Part shown: one piece after another, positions 24,827 to 32,626 of the stretch
Layout: each line of letters begins with the position of its first letter
Position numbering within the stretch: the first letter of the stretch is position 1
Source: Zhongshania aquatica
GTDB taxonomy: Bacteria > Pseudomonadota > Gammaproteobacteria > Pseudomonadales > Spongiibacteraceae
Assembly (NCBI RefSeq): GCF_027257955.1
Contig: NZ_JANZNQ010000011.1
Location: forward strand, 80,054-144,053
DNA: 64,000 nucleotides
Direction: 5' to 3'
The notes under the pieces: generated by a model
Database searches by the model: none
Seen by the model: only the letters and a program-made list of their open reading frames with translations
Told to the model about the DNA's origin: nothing
Translations under genes and position numbers: made by a program

Positions 24827-25880
24827 ACTCAACCGCTACATAGGCCGAACCGTTGCGGGTTCAATCATTTTGGTGCTGATGGTTATTGTTGGCCTCGATA
24901 TGTTGTCTGAGCTTATCGATGGGCTGAAAGAGGTTCGCGGTGACTACACGTTTATGGCGGTCATTAAATATGTTGCCCTGACATCCCCTGGTAGTTTTTC
25001 TGATTATCTTCCTTTTGCGGCCTTAGTGGGGTGTTTAGCGGGTTTAGGCTCTTTGGCGAGCAGCAGCGAATTAATCGTAATGCGAGCGGCGGGGGTGTCT
25101 ACCCGTCAATTAGTGTTTGCGGTTATCAAACCGACCTTGGCGTTAACGCTTTTGGGGCTTTGTATTTCCGAATATGTAGCGCCGGTGTCGCAGCAAATTG
25201 CGGAAAGCCAGCGTGCGGTGGCGCTTCAAAAATCACCGACCATGCATTCTCCGCACGGCATGTGGCACCGCGAAGGGCCGCAATTTATGCATTTTAATGC
25301 CGTGCAGCCAAACGGAGTTTTGTACGGGGTCAGTATTTTTAGTTTTAATCAAGACCGCCAACTCGAACGTAATATTTTTGCCGAGCGGGCTTATTACATA
25401 GATGACAACTGGACCTTGGAAACGGCAAAAGTAGTTGATTTGGGCGATAAGGGGGCGAAGCAGGAGCTTGTAGCGCAAATGCCTTGGGATACAGGTTTGT
25501 CCCCAGAGTTGTTAAATATATTGGTTCTAGATGCTAAAGATTTATCGATTAGCGGTTTGTGGCGCTACGCTGGCTATCTGAGCAAGCAGGGTTTGAATGC
25601 CGGTGATTATGAACTGGCATTTTGGAATAAGCTGCTTCAGCCACTAACCATTATGGGGATGGTGTTAGTGGCTATTTCGTTTATTTTTGGGCCATTGCGT
25701 AATGTGACGATGGGCTTTCGCGTGTTTGTTGGGGTGATGGTTGGTATTGTCTTTCGTACTCTGCAAGACATTTTGGGACCATCCAGTATGGTCTATGGTT
25801 TTGATCCCATTTACGCCAGTATTCTGCCCATTGCGATTTGTTTTGTCGTGGGAACCTATTTATTAATGAAAAAGGCTTAG
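24819..25880 (+). CDS. lptG: LPS export permease LptG
   Basis: A 353-residue partner of LptF in the LPS transporter. It has the same layout: N-terminal helices (about 12-35, 60-80, 98-120), a periplasmic jellyroll, and three C-terminal helices (about 272-350). The start MTKLNRYIGRTV is characteristic. The conserved cytoplasmic coupling helix appears in SSSELIVMRAAGVSTRQL. Its stop codon lies inside the stem of a terminator shared with the convergent RDD gene. Confidence 0.97.
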   Translation: MTKLNRYIGRTVAGSIILVLMVIVGLDMLSELIDGLKEVRGDYTFMAVIKYVALTSPGSFSDYLPFAALVGCLAGLGSLASSSELIVMRAAGVSTRQLVFAVIKPTLALTLLGLCISEYVAPVSQQIAESQRAVALQKSPTMHSPHGMWHREGPQFMHFNAVQPNGVLYGVSIFSFNQDRQLERNIFAERAYYIDDNWTLETAKVVDLGDKGAKQELVAQMPWDTGLSPELLNILVLDAKDLSISGLWRYAGYLSKQGLNAGDYELAFWNKLLQPLTIMGMVLVAISFIFGPLRNVTMGFRVFVGVMVGIVFRTLQDILGPSSMVYGFDPIYASILPIAICFVVGTYLLMKKA

Positions 25881-25895
25881 GTTCTAAGCCTTTTT
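25869..25895. terminator. Bidirectional terminator between lptG and RDD gene
   Basis: A perfect 12-bp stem (AAAAAGGCTTAG at 25869-25880, CTAAGCCTTTTT at 25884-25895) has a 3-base loop. T and A runs on the two sides make it work in both directions. Both flanking genes end within it: each arm encodes Lys-Ala-stop for its own gene. Confidence 0.88.
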
Positions 25896-26471
25896 CTTGT
25901 CTTTTGGTATAGAGCGCAACACTGTATTTGATGCTCGGTCGTGCCAAGAGCGACTATCTTTGTCGATCCAAATCCACCAGTAACCCAATCCGCCGGCGGC
26001 CAGCGATACACCTGCGATCAGGACTCGAATAATGCACTGCGTCCAGCTAGGTTTGTCACCGCTAAGGCTTTCCAATTTAATTCGCCATGCTTGCATGCCA
26101 AGAGTTTGTCCGCTTTTACGCCAAAACCAACCATAGAAAATAATGATTAATACCACGAGGTAGGCGCGATATAGCCAACCCTGCAGCGGTATGTCCAGCT
26201 CGTGAACAACGCTATTATTGGCTGGATTTGCCACAAAGGACTCAGGACTCAGAAAAAAAGCAGGGATTAGCGTAGCCACAAAAAGAACCGCAAATAATAG
26301 AAATGCGTCATAGACAATCACGGCGATGCGACGGAACACGCCAGGGGCCGCTTCGTGGGTGGCGGACGAATTGTTTTTAGACGTTTTTGGCGCTGAATCG
26401 TTATTGAGTTCAGCGCTTGGTGTTTTGGGTTTTGCGGGCATTGGCGGCAGATCCACGACGTAATCGGCCAT
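25884..26471 (-). CDS. RDD family membrane protein
   Basis: A 195-residue protein with an N-terminal cytoplasmic tail (about 1-45, Pro/Ser/Asn-rich) and an RDD domain from about 46. The domain carries hydrophobic segments at about 51-73, 97-117 and 148-168. The RDD signature is split as usual: Arg-Arg-IAVIVYD early, LGMQAWRIKLE in the middle and DKDSRSWHDRASNTVL near the end. The function of the family is poorly known; some members have been linked to ion transport. It converges on lptG and shares its terminator, an arrangement seen in related bacteria. Confidence 0.88.
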   Translation of the reverse strand: MADYVVDLPPMPAKPKTPSAELNNDSAPKTSKNNSSATHEAAPGVFRRIAVIVYDAFLLFAVLFVATLIPAFFLSPESFVANPANNSVVHELDIPLQGWLYRAYLVVLIIIFYGWFWRKSGQTLGMQAWRIKLESLSGDKPSWTQCIIRVLIAGVSLAAGGLGYWWIWIDKDSRSWHDRASNTVLRSIPKDKKKA

Positions 26472-26507
26472 ATTGTATCAGGGGCAGGCCCGCGAGGTGT
26501 AGTTGGA

Positions 26508-26996
26508 TTAGAAAGCGAGAGCAATCCCGAGGGTGAGAGAATCGCTGCGCACGTGTACGCTGTAATCAGTTTTGTACCCATCGAAATTAGATACTGCCAC
26601 CCGTCCTTCTTCGTCGGGGAGATAGCGCTTTGCGCCATCGCTGCGGTCGTGAAATGACTTATAAAGCGCTTTCAACCCCATTTTTAGGAGAGCCTTGGTC
26701 GCGTCATTCCCTTGTTTTGCGCTGTTTTGATCCATCCATACACGATTGAATCGCGCTTCGTTGGCATTAAACGCCTGAAAATTGCCGGTTGCTTCATCGC
26801 GTTCAATACAAAAGCTAATGGTGGGCTGGTAGCTAAGTTTTTGGTTAAGGGGCAAGGTGATGTCATTCACAGATTCACGTCCCCAAGTATCGCTAAATGC
26901 AGCGCAGGGCATCAGGCCACAAGACAGTAGAATCAAATAATGCAGTTTACTTACACAATGAGTAAGACAGGCGTAGGCATTTTTTATATTATTCAT
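26508..26996 (-). CDS. Secreted protein of unknown function
   Basis: A 162-residue protein I do not recognise. ATG 26996 has GGGAGA upstream. The N-terminus has a hydrophobic stretch (about 19-34, LHYLILLSCGLMPCAAF) ending in a plausible signal cleavage near AAFSD, so export is likely. The mature part has a Tyr/Ser-rich end in alternating pattern (SVHVRSDSLTLGIALAF) with a terminal Phe. A C-terminal Phe with preceding beta character is usual for outer-membrane barrels, but the protein is too short to be a large one. It is divergent from the two-component system at 27183 and could be its target. Confidence 0.6.
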   Translation of the reverse strand: MNNIKNAYACLTHCVSKLHYLILLSCGLMPCAAFSDTWGRESVNDITLPLNQKLSYQPTISFCIERDEATGNFQAFNANEARFNRVWMDQNSAKQGNDATKALLKMGLKALYKSFHDRSDGAKRYLPDEEGRVAVSNFDGYKTDYSVHVRSDSLTLGIALAF

Positions 26997-27182
26997 TGCT
27001 GATAGTCTCCCTTGCCGGAGCTGAAGCTGTTGGAAAAAAGTCTACTCGCCCCCATACTAAGGGTGAATAAGTAGATGTACTTCACCAACATAGGTCTTTC
27101 ATCGATGGCTGTTTCGCTTGATAAGTGGCGAGAAGTGGTTATGAAGGTGGAACATAATAAAAGTGGAAGGGATGAGCAGTAG

Positions 27183-27860
27183 ATGCGGGTTTTATTGATA
27201 GAAGATGATACTAGCGTAGCTGAGTATATCGTGAAGGGCCTGCGCGAGAGCGGGTATCAGGTTGAGCATGCCGCCGATGGAAAAACCGGTTTGGTTAAAG
27301 CGACGACCGAGCAATATGACGCACTCATAGTGGATCGTATGTTGCCCCACGTAGATGGGCTAACCATTATTCAGACTCTTCGTGCGTCCAACGATACTAC
27401 CCCAGCACTCATCTTGAGTGCACTTGGTGAAGTAGATGACCGAGTTAAGGGCTTGAAGGCCGGTGGCGACGATTATCTGGTGAAGCCCTTTGCCTTTGCT
27501 GAGTTATTAGCGCGAATAGAAGTTATTTTGCGTAGAAAGGAGGCGGGTTCTGCGGTCACTCGTTTAAAGGTCGCCGATTTAGAGATGGATTTACTCGCTC
27601 ACAAAGTATCCCGCGCTGGGCAGCCCTTTAATTTGCAGCCTAGAGAGTACAAATTACTTGAATATTTGATGCGTCATGCCGGTCAGGTCGTTACCCGAAC
27701 CATGCTGCTAGAAAATGTGTGGGATTATCATTTTGATCCTCAAACAAACGTCATCGATGTGCATATCAGTCGCTTGCGTCAAAAAATCGACAAAGGTTTT
27801 GATAAACCCCTGCTGAACACCGTTCGCGGCGCTGGATATATGTTGGATGATTCTCAGTAA
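27183..27860 (+). CDS. OmpR-family response regulator
   Basis: A 225-residue two-component regulator. The receiver spans about 1-115, with acidic Glu7-Asp8-Asp9, phosphorylated Asp51 (ALIVDRMLP) and Lys near 101 (DYLVKPF). The winged helix DNA-binding domain covers about 125-222 (LQPREYKLLEYLM, then TNVIDVHISRLRQKID and VRGAGYML). GGAAGGGATGAG precedes ATG 27183. It overlaps the kinase gene by 14 bases, so the two form a coupled pair. By sequence it sits near the CusR/QseB-like group, but the signal cannot be told. The secreted-protein gene on the other strand shares its promoter region. Confidence 0.93.
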   Translation: MRVLLIEDDTSVAEYIVKGLRESGYQVEHAADGKTGLVKATTEQYDALIVDRMLPHVDGLTIIQTLRASNDTTPALILSALGEVDDRVKGLKAGGDDYLVKPFAFAELLARIEVILRRKEAGSAVTRLKVADLEMDLLAHKVSRAGQPFNLQPREYKLLEYLMRHAGQVVTRTMLLENVWDYHFDPQTNVIDVHISRLRQKIDKGFDKPLLNTVRGAGYMLDDSQ

Positions 27861-29226
27861 AATCTTCACCAGCTTCACCTTTCGCTTTCTGGTTAGCTAT
27901 GTCGCTTGGCTAAGTGTCGCTGTATTTATGGTGCTTGCGCTGATCTATGCGTTCATTGCCTATGACTTTTTCGCTGAGGTGCATCATTCCGTTACCGACG
28001 AGCTTGAATCCCTCAGTCAGGCTTATCAAAGCGGCGGTGAAGAGGCGGTCGACGAGTTTGTTAAACTCCATAGCGGCCCAGATAGGCTCATTCGTTTCTT
28101 CTATTTTGTGGGCGATGAAAATCTCAATAAAATCGCAGGCAACTTGGATCAGTGGCCAGATAGCAAAGAGTATCGTAATGGTTGGTTGGGCTTTAATTTT
28201 GAGTCTTTGACCAATTCGGCAGACTCTATCGGGACGGAGTTTGTAGCTCGATCTAAGCAGCTAGAAGGTGGCGAGCATGTGCTTGTTGCCCGTCATTATG
28301 CCGACGTTCTCAATAGTACGAAGTTGGTAGGCGGTGCATTGACCCGCAGTATGGTTGCGACCATTTTGTTGGGAACCATAGGCGGCGCCATTGTTGCAGC
28401 CCTCAGTCTACGAAGGGTTGAGCATATTAACGTGACGGTGCGCCGCATTATGGCGGGGGATTTGTCTGAGCGTATTGATACCCACAGCAGCAGTGGTGAT
28501 TTTTTGCGCTTATCTGAGAGCGTGAACCAGATGTTGGATCGGATCGAGGTCTTGATGACCGGGGTTCGGCAGGTCTCAGACAATATTGCCCACGATTTGC
28601 GAACGCCACTTACCAGGCTTAGAAACAGGCTGAGTGACCTTCATGAAAACTGTGAAGATAGCGCTAATCGAGAGCAGCTAGAGTTACTGATTGAGGAGGC
28701 TGACGGTTTATTAGGAACCTTTAGCGCCTTGCTGCGAATCGCTCAGGTCGAAACCGGCCATCGCCGTTCTGGTTTTGCCGAGGTTGATTTATGTACGTTG
28801 GTGTCAGACGTTATAGAACTTTACGAACCTTTGGCAGCGGAAAAAGGGCAGACCTTTCACACCGGCTTGGCGAAGGTAGGGAGTTTTAACGGCGATCGAA
28901 ATTTGCTGTTTCAAGCCGTCGCAAATTTGGTGGATAACGCGATTAAGTACACTCCCGAGGGTGGTCGTGTGCAGGTGAATCTCGCGGTCGAGGGTGGTGT
29001 AGTTAGAATTGAAGTGGCTGATAGTGGTATCGGTATTCCAGAAGAGGATCGCGAAAAAGTGTTTCAGCGCTTCTTCCGCGTTGAGCACAGCCGCAGTCGT
29101 CATCCAGGAAATGGTTTGGGGCTAAGTTTGGTGCAGGCGGTTGTGCGGCTGCACGACGGTTATATTGAATTAAAAGATAATAATCCTGGTTTGCGTATAG
29201 TATTGCGATTCCCACGAGTGACGTGA
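27847..29226 (+). CDS. Sensor histidine kinase
   Basis: A 459-residue membrane kinase paired with the preceding regulator. Transmembrane helices at about 14-38 and 168-187 frame a periplasmic sensor of about 130 residues. A HAMP domain follows (about 187-240, ending before the catalytic region), then the H box with His249 (NIAHDLRTPLTRL), the N box NLVDNAIKY, DSGIGIP and GNGLGLSL. All catalytic motifs are intact. ATG 27847 lies within the end of the regulator gene. The ligand is not evident from the sensor sequence. Confidence 0.93.
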   Translation: MILSKIFTSFTFRFLVSYVAWLSVAVFMVLALIYAFIAYDFFAEVHHSVTDELESLSQAYQSGGEEAVDEFVKLHSGPDRLIRFFYFVGDENLNKIAGNLDQWPDSKEYRNGWLGFNFESLTNSADSIGTEFVARSKQLEGGEHVLVARHYADVLNSTKLVGGALTRSMVATILLGTIGGAIVAALSLRRVEHINVTVRRIMAGDLSERIDTHSSSGDFLRLSESVNQMLDRIEVLMTGVRQVSDNIAHDLRTPLTRLRNRLSDLHENCEDSANREQLELLIEEADGLLGTFSALLRIAQVETGHRRSGFAEVDLCTLVSDVIELYEPLAAEKGQTFHTGLAKVGSFNGDRNLLFQAVANLVDNAIKYTPEGGRVQVNLAVEGGVVRIEVADSGIGIPEEDREKVFQRFFRVEHSRSRHPGNGLGLSLVQAVVRLHDGYIELKDNNPGLRIVLRFPRVT

Positions 29227-29251
29227 GGCATAAATTTAAGCAGAAAATGCG

Positions 29252-29869
29252 CTATAGCAAGTCGAGGTGTTCGGTATTGGGAATCCGGTATTCAACCTTG
29301 GGCCTAGGGTCCAATAGCGGGGTTCCCGTGCCGCAAAGACTGAGCTGGCTAGTCTGTATTACCGGTGGTGTGACCGCCGACCTTGTTTCAGGCAGCAATG
29401 CCGTGCCAGTGGCTGCAAGGCTTAGGTGCTCAGTATCGGGAGCCGGTAGTGGAGGCATTCCACCATTATCAGAGAGATTTTGGCCAAGTTCTACTACGCT
29501 AAGGTGAGCTGTTTCGGGGGCGGCGACGGGAGGGTGCTGACGCTCATCATCGCTCAGTACCGGTGTGCCATTGGGACAAAGCGATAAGTGGGGAGTTGAC
29601 GATGGGATATTACTTGTTGACGTTTCCAGTTTGGGCGCAGCGGGTAGCACTTTAGTCACGACGCCGATGGCATTAAATGCCTGCTGGTAGCGCTGTAGCT
29701 CGGTTTCGTTCAGGTCTTTACGCACTCGGCTGGCTTTACCACTAAGTAACGGTTCTACTTGTTCAATAGAGCGTTTGAATAGTGCTGCGAGCTTACTGAT
29801 GGCAGCGTCGCGCGACACGCCCGGGGCGAGATTGCCAGTGAGGATTAGATCAAAGCGTGATTCCGTCAT
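29252..29869 (-). CDS. Protein with five HLSL-type repeats, function unknown
   Basis: A protein of about 205 residues. I start at ATG 29869 (MTESRFDLIL), where the conserved domain begins; ATG 29917 would add 16 residues, and neither has a clear ribosome site. Residues 1-76 form a small domain (RFDLILTGNLAPG, LAALFKRS, LLSGKASRVRKDLN) that I recall at the N-terminus of various gammaproteobacterial membrane proteins. The rest is a Pro-rich tail with five spaced copies of a short motif, His-Leu-Ser/Asp-Leu, four followed by a Gly-x-x-Leu, at about residues 94, 122, 148, 175 and 201. No membrane segment is present. It is probably a cytoplasmic scaffold or binding protein (inference). Confidence 0.75.
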   Translation of the reverse strand: MTESRFDLILTGNLAPGVSRDAAISKLAALFKRSIEQVEPLLSGKASRVRKDLNETELQRYQQAFNAIGVVTKVLPAAPKLETSTSNIPSSTPHLSLCPNGTPVLSDDERQHPPVAAPETAHLSVVELGQNLSDNGGMPPLPAPDTEHLSLAATGTALLPETRSAVTPPVIQTSQLSLCGTGTPLLDPRPKVEYRIPNTEHLDLL

Positions 29870-30012
29870 GTCATTGATTATGGCTAGCTTGATGAATGTA
29901 TTCAAGTTAGCAGACATTTTATTGCTATACCGAGTATCTATCGTGGTTTTTGACGTGGATGCTAAAATAAAAAACTTACATTTAGGCGCATTGGAGAAAT
30001 CTGCTGAGTAAT

Positions 30013-31068
30013 ATGGATCTTGAAACGGTACCGACTAAATTTGCACGGTCGCTGTTAAGTCTTGCTGCCGAACGTGGCTACGACCACGGTGGTATTCTGA
30101 CGGTGGCGGGGATTGGTTTTAATCCGCTAAATAGTCGTTCGGCTGGTTATCAGGCCAATATATCCGCGATGCAATACACAAAATTGTATCAGCAAGTAAT
30201 GAACCTCCTTCAGGATGAAGCGTTTGGCTTAATGCTAGGTCAAAGTGTGACACCCGGTGCATTTCGAATGATGTGTTATTGCATTATCGGTTGCGAAAAT
30301 TTAGGCAAGGCAATCAAACGTGCCTGTGAATTCTTCAGAACGTTCTACGATGCCGATGCACAGATATACTTAGATACTCGAAAAGACAGTGCGATTGTAG
30401 GTTACGGCAGCGTAAAAAAGGGCTTTGCCGGTGATAAGGTAGATGCCGCTGACTTGTACGGATTATCAATTTGGCATCGATTTTTCTGCTGGTTGGTCGG
30501 CAGCAATATCGAACTGAAAGAAGTGCGTTTTGCTGGGCAAGCACCGTCGGGAAAAGGGCGAGTCGAAAAATACCAGCAGTTATTCTCTTGCCCGGTGTAT
30601 TACGGCCAACTTAGGGATGAGTTTGTTTTCGACACCCGCTATTTGGGCTATCCATTGGTCCACAATGAGCGAACCCTGAAAGACTTTTTACGTGCTGCCC
30701 CTTATCCCTTGATGGTAATGAGCGGTGGTCGTGATGATGGTAGTTTGGTTGCGCGGGTAAGGGCGATGATTGGGCACGACTTTTCCCAAGGCTTTCCAAG
30801 TTTTGAGCGTATCACCGACGCCTTAAATATGTCAGCGCCAACCTTGCGTCGTCGGCTCAAGAAGGAAGGTACGACCTTTCAGCAGCTTAAAGACGAATGT
30901 CGTCGCGATGCCGCAATGGCTTATTTGGGGAATTCGGAATTATCTATCAATGCCGTTGCGGCGCTGATGGGATTTACTGATCCATCTGCATTCCACCGAT
31001 GCTTCAAAAAATGGACGGGTACTACGCCCGGCGAATATCGTCAGACCGAGCGCGAAAGTTTACGTTAA
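30013..31068 (+). CDS. AraC family regulator (OruR type)
   Basis: A 351-residue regulator, third of its kind in the window. The N-terminal 'arabinose-binding' domain covers about 15-210. The C-terminal helix-turn-helix pair is at about 265-290 (FERITDALNMSAPTLRRRL) and about 315-338, with AFHRCFKKWTGTTPGEYRQ at the end. GGAG lies upstream of ATG 30013 at a longer than usual distance. It precedes the thiolase/FadB-like operon on the same strand, with 235 bases between, so it probably activates that operon in response to a fatty acid or CoA ester. That assignment rests on position only. Confidence 0.87.
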   Translation: MDLETVPTKFARSLLSLAAERGYDHGGILTVAGIGFNPLNSRSAGYQANISAMQYTKLYQQVMNLLQDEAFGLMLGQSVTPGAFRMMCYCIIGCENLGKAIKRACEFFRTFYDADAQIYLDTRKDSAIVGYGSVKKGFAGDKVDAADLYGLSIWHRFFCWLVGSNIELKEVRFAGQAPSGKGRVEKYQQLFSCPVYYGQLRDEFVFDTRYLGYPLVHNERTLKDFLRAAPYPLMVMSGGRDDGSLVARVRAMIGHDFSQGFPSFERITDALNMSAPTLRRRLKKEGTTFQQLKDECRRDAAMAYLGNSELSINAVAALMGFTDPSAFHRCFKKWTGTTPGEYRQTERESLR

Positions 31069-31303
31069 ATAGAATGTGGACAGCGTGAATCGTCAGATGA
31101 TGGTGTGGTCTTAAAGCGATTTTGTTGGCCACATCACCCCCCTTCCTGTTTTGTAACTCTCTGTTTTTTATTATTTTTATAAAATTCTGCCAGTGTGTTG
31201 ACCCGAAATGCCATTGTCTTAAAAGGGCCTGACAGTCCATTGTGCCAGCCGTGGTTGCTCAAGCGACCCAATGACTTTCATCCCAAGTTTGGCAGGAAAT
31301 ACC

Positions 31304-32503
31304 ATGGCAGAAGCTTTTATTTACGATGCGATTCGCACCCCGAGGGGCAAAGGTAAGCGCGGCGGTTCGCTTTATGAGGTTAAACCCATCGACTTGGTGA
31401 CTAACCTGTTAGAGGCGCTCAAAGAGCGCCATGATTTAGATACCACAAAAGTGGAAGATTTAATTCTCGCCTGCGGTGAACCGGTCAAAGAGCAGGGGCA
31501 AAATATTGCTAAAGCAGCCCTTGTGTATTCCAGCTGGGATGATGTGACTACAGGTGCACAGCTTCACCGCTTTTGTGCTGGCGGTTTAGACGCCGTTAAT
31601 ATGGCCGCCGCAAAAATTGCTGCGGGCTATGAAGATCTAGTTGCCGCAGGCGGTGTCGAGTCCATGTCTCGTTTGGGTATTGGTGCCAGCGGTGGTGCGA
31701 CCGGCGATCCTTGGGTGGCAATGAAAAGTTATTTCATTTCTCAGGGCTTGGGCGCCGACATGATCGCTACCATGGACGGATTTAGTCGTGAAGATGTTGA
31801 CCGCTACGCGGTGATGTCTCAGCAACGCGCGGCGCAGGCGAGGGAATTGGGCTACTTTAAGTCAATTGTGCCAGTAAAGGATTTCAATGGCGTAACGATT
31901 TTGGACCACGACGAGTTTATTCGTGGCGATACCACGCTTGAAGGTCTAGCGAAGCTTAAACCCGCATTCCAAATGTTTAACGACTACGGTCACGGCGGTG
32001 TCGCAAAATTGAAATATCCTGAGCTAGAAAACATTCACTGTGTTCATACACCGGGAAATTCCTCGGGTATTGTCGACGGTGCAGGGCTCGTTCTAGTCGG
32101 CAGTGAACGGGCGGGTAAAGAACAGAACTTAAGCCCCAGAGCGCGCATTTTAAGTTGTGCTTTAGTCGGCACTGAACCCACCATCATGTTAACTGGACCT
32201 GCGCCCGCCACGGAAAAAGCGTTGAAAAAGGCTGGCTTAACGGTTGACGATATTGATTTATTCGAACTCAACGAAGCTTTCGCGTCTGTGGTTTTGCGCT
32301 ACCAAAAAATATTGAATATTCCCGATGAGAAAATAAATGTAAACGGGGGTGCGATTGCAATGGGGCATCCCATCGGTGCAACTGGCGCGATGATTCTTGG
32401 CACCTTGCTCGACGAGCTCGAGCGCAGAAACCTAAAGCGAGGCGTCGTTACGTTGTGCGCCGGCGGCGGCATTGGTATCGCCACCGTTATCGAGCGGGTT
32501 TAA
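31304..32503 (+). CDS. Acetyl-CoA C-acyltransferase (thiolase)
   Basis: A 399-residue beta-oxidation thiolase. ATG 31304 ([15 protein letters not shown]) is chosen for AGGAAA upstream; an in-frame ATG at 31271 is unlikely. All catalytic residues are present: nucleophile Cys91 ([11 protein letters not shown]), His355 ([10 protein letters not shown]) and Cys385 (LCAGGGIG). It cleaves 3-ketoacyl-CoA to acetyl-CoA and a shortened acyl-CoA. A 123-base gap separates it from the FadB-like gene, and together they would carry out the last three steps of beta-oxidation. They may be separate polypeptides of one complex. Confidence 0.95.
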   Translation: MAEAFIYDAIRTPRGKGKRGGSLYEVKPIDLVTNLLEALKERHDLDTTKVEDLILACGEPVKEQGQNIAKAALVYSSWDDVTTGAQLHRFCAGGLDAVNMAAAKIAAGYEDLVAAGGVESMSRLGIGASGGATGDPWVAMKSYFISQGLGADMIATMDGFSREDVDRYAVMSQQRAAQARELGYFKSIVPVKDFNGVTILDHDEFIRGDTTLEGLAKLKPAFQMFNDYGHGGVAKLKYPELENIHCVHTPGNSSGIVDGAGLVLVGSERAGKEQNLSPRARILSCALVGTEPTIMLTGPAPATEKALKKAGLTVDDIDLFELNEAFASVVLRYQKILNIPDEKINVNGGAIAMGHPIGATGAMILGTLLDELERRNLKRGVVTLCAGGGIGIATVIERV

Positions 32504-32626
32504 AGGCGTTTTGTCAAAATCAATGAACACGGTTGGGGCTGCGCGCACACACGTGATTTAGCAAAAGAATAGCGATTAGCAGCTTTATGTAAATGCTGTT
32601 ATCAGAATATAGAGAGATAAAATATC

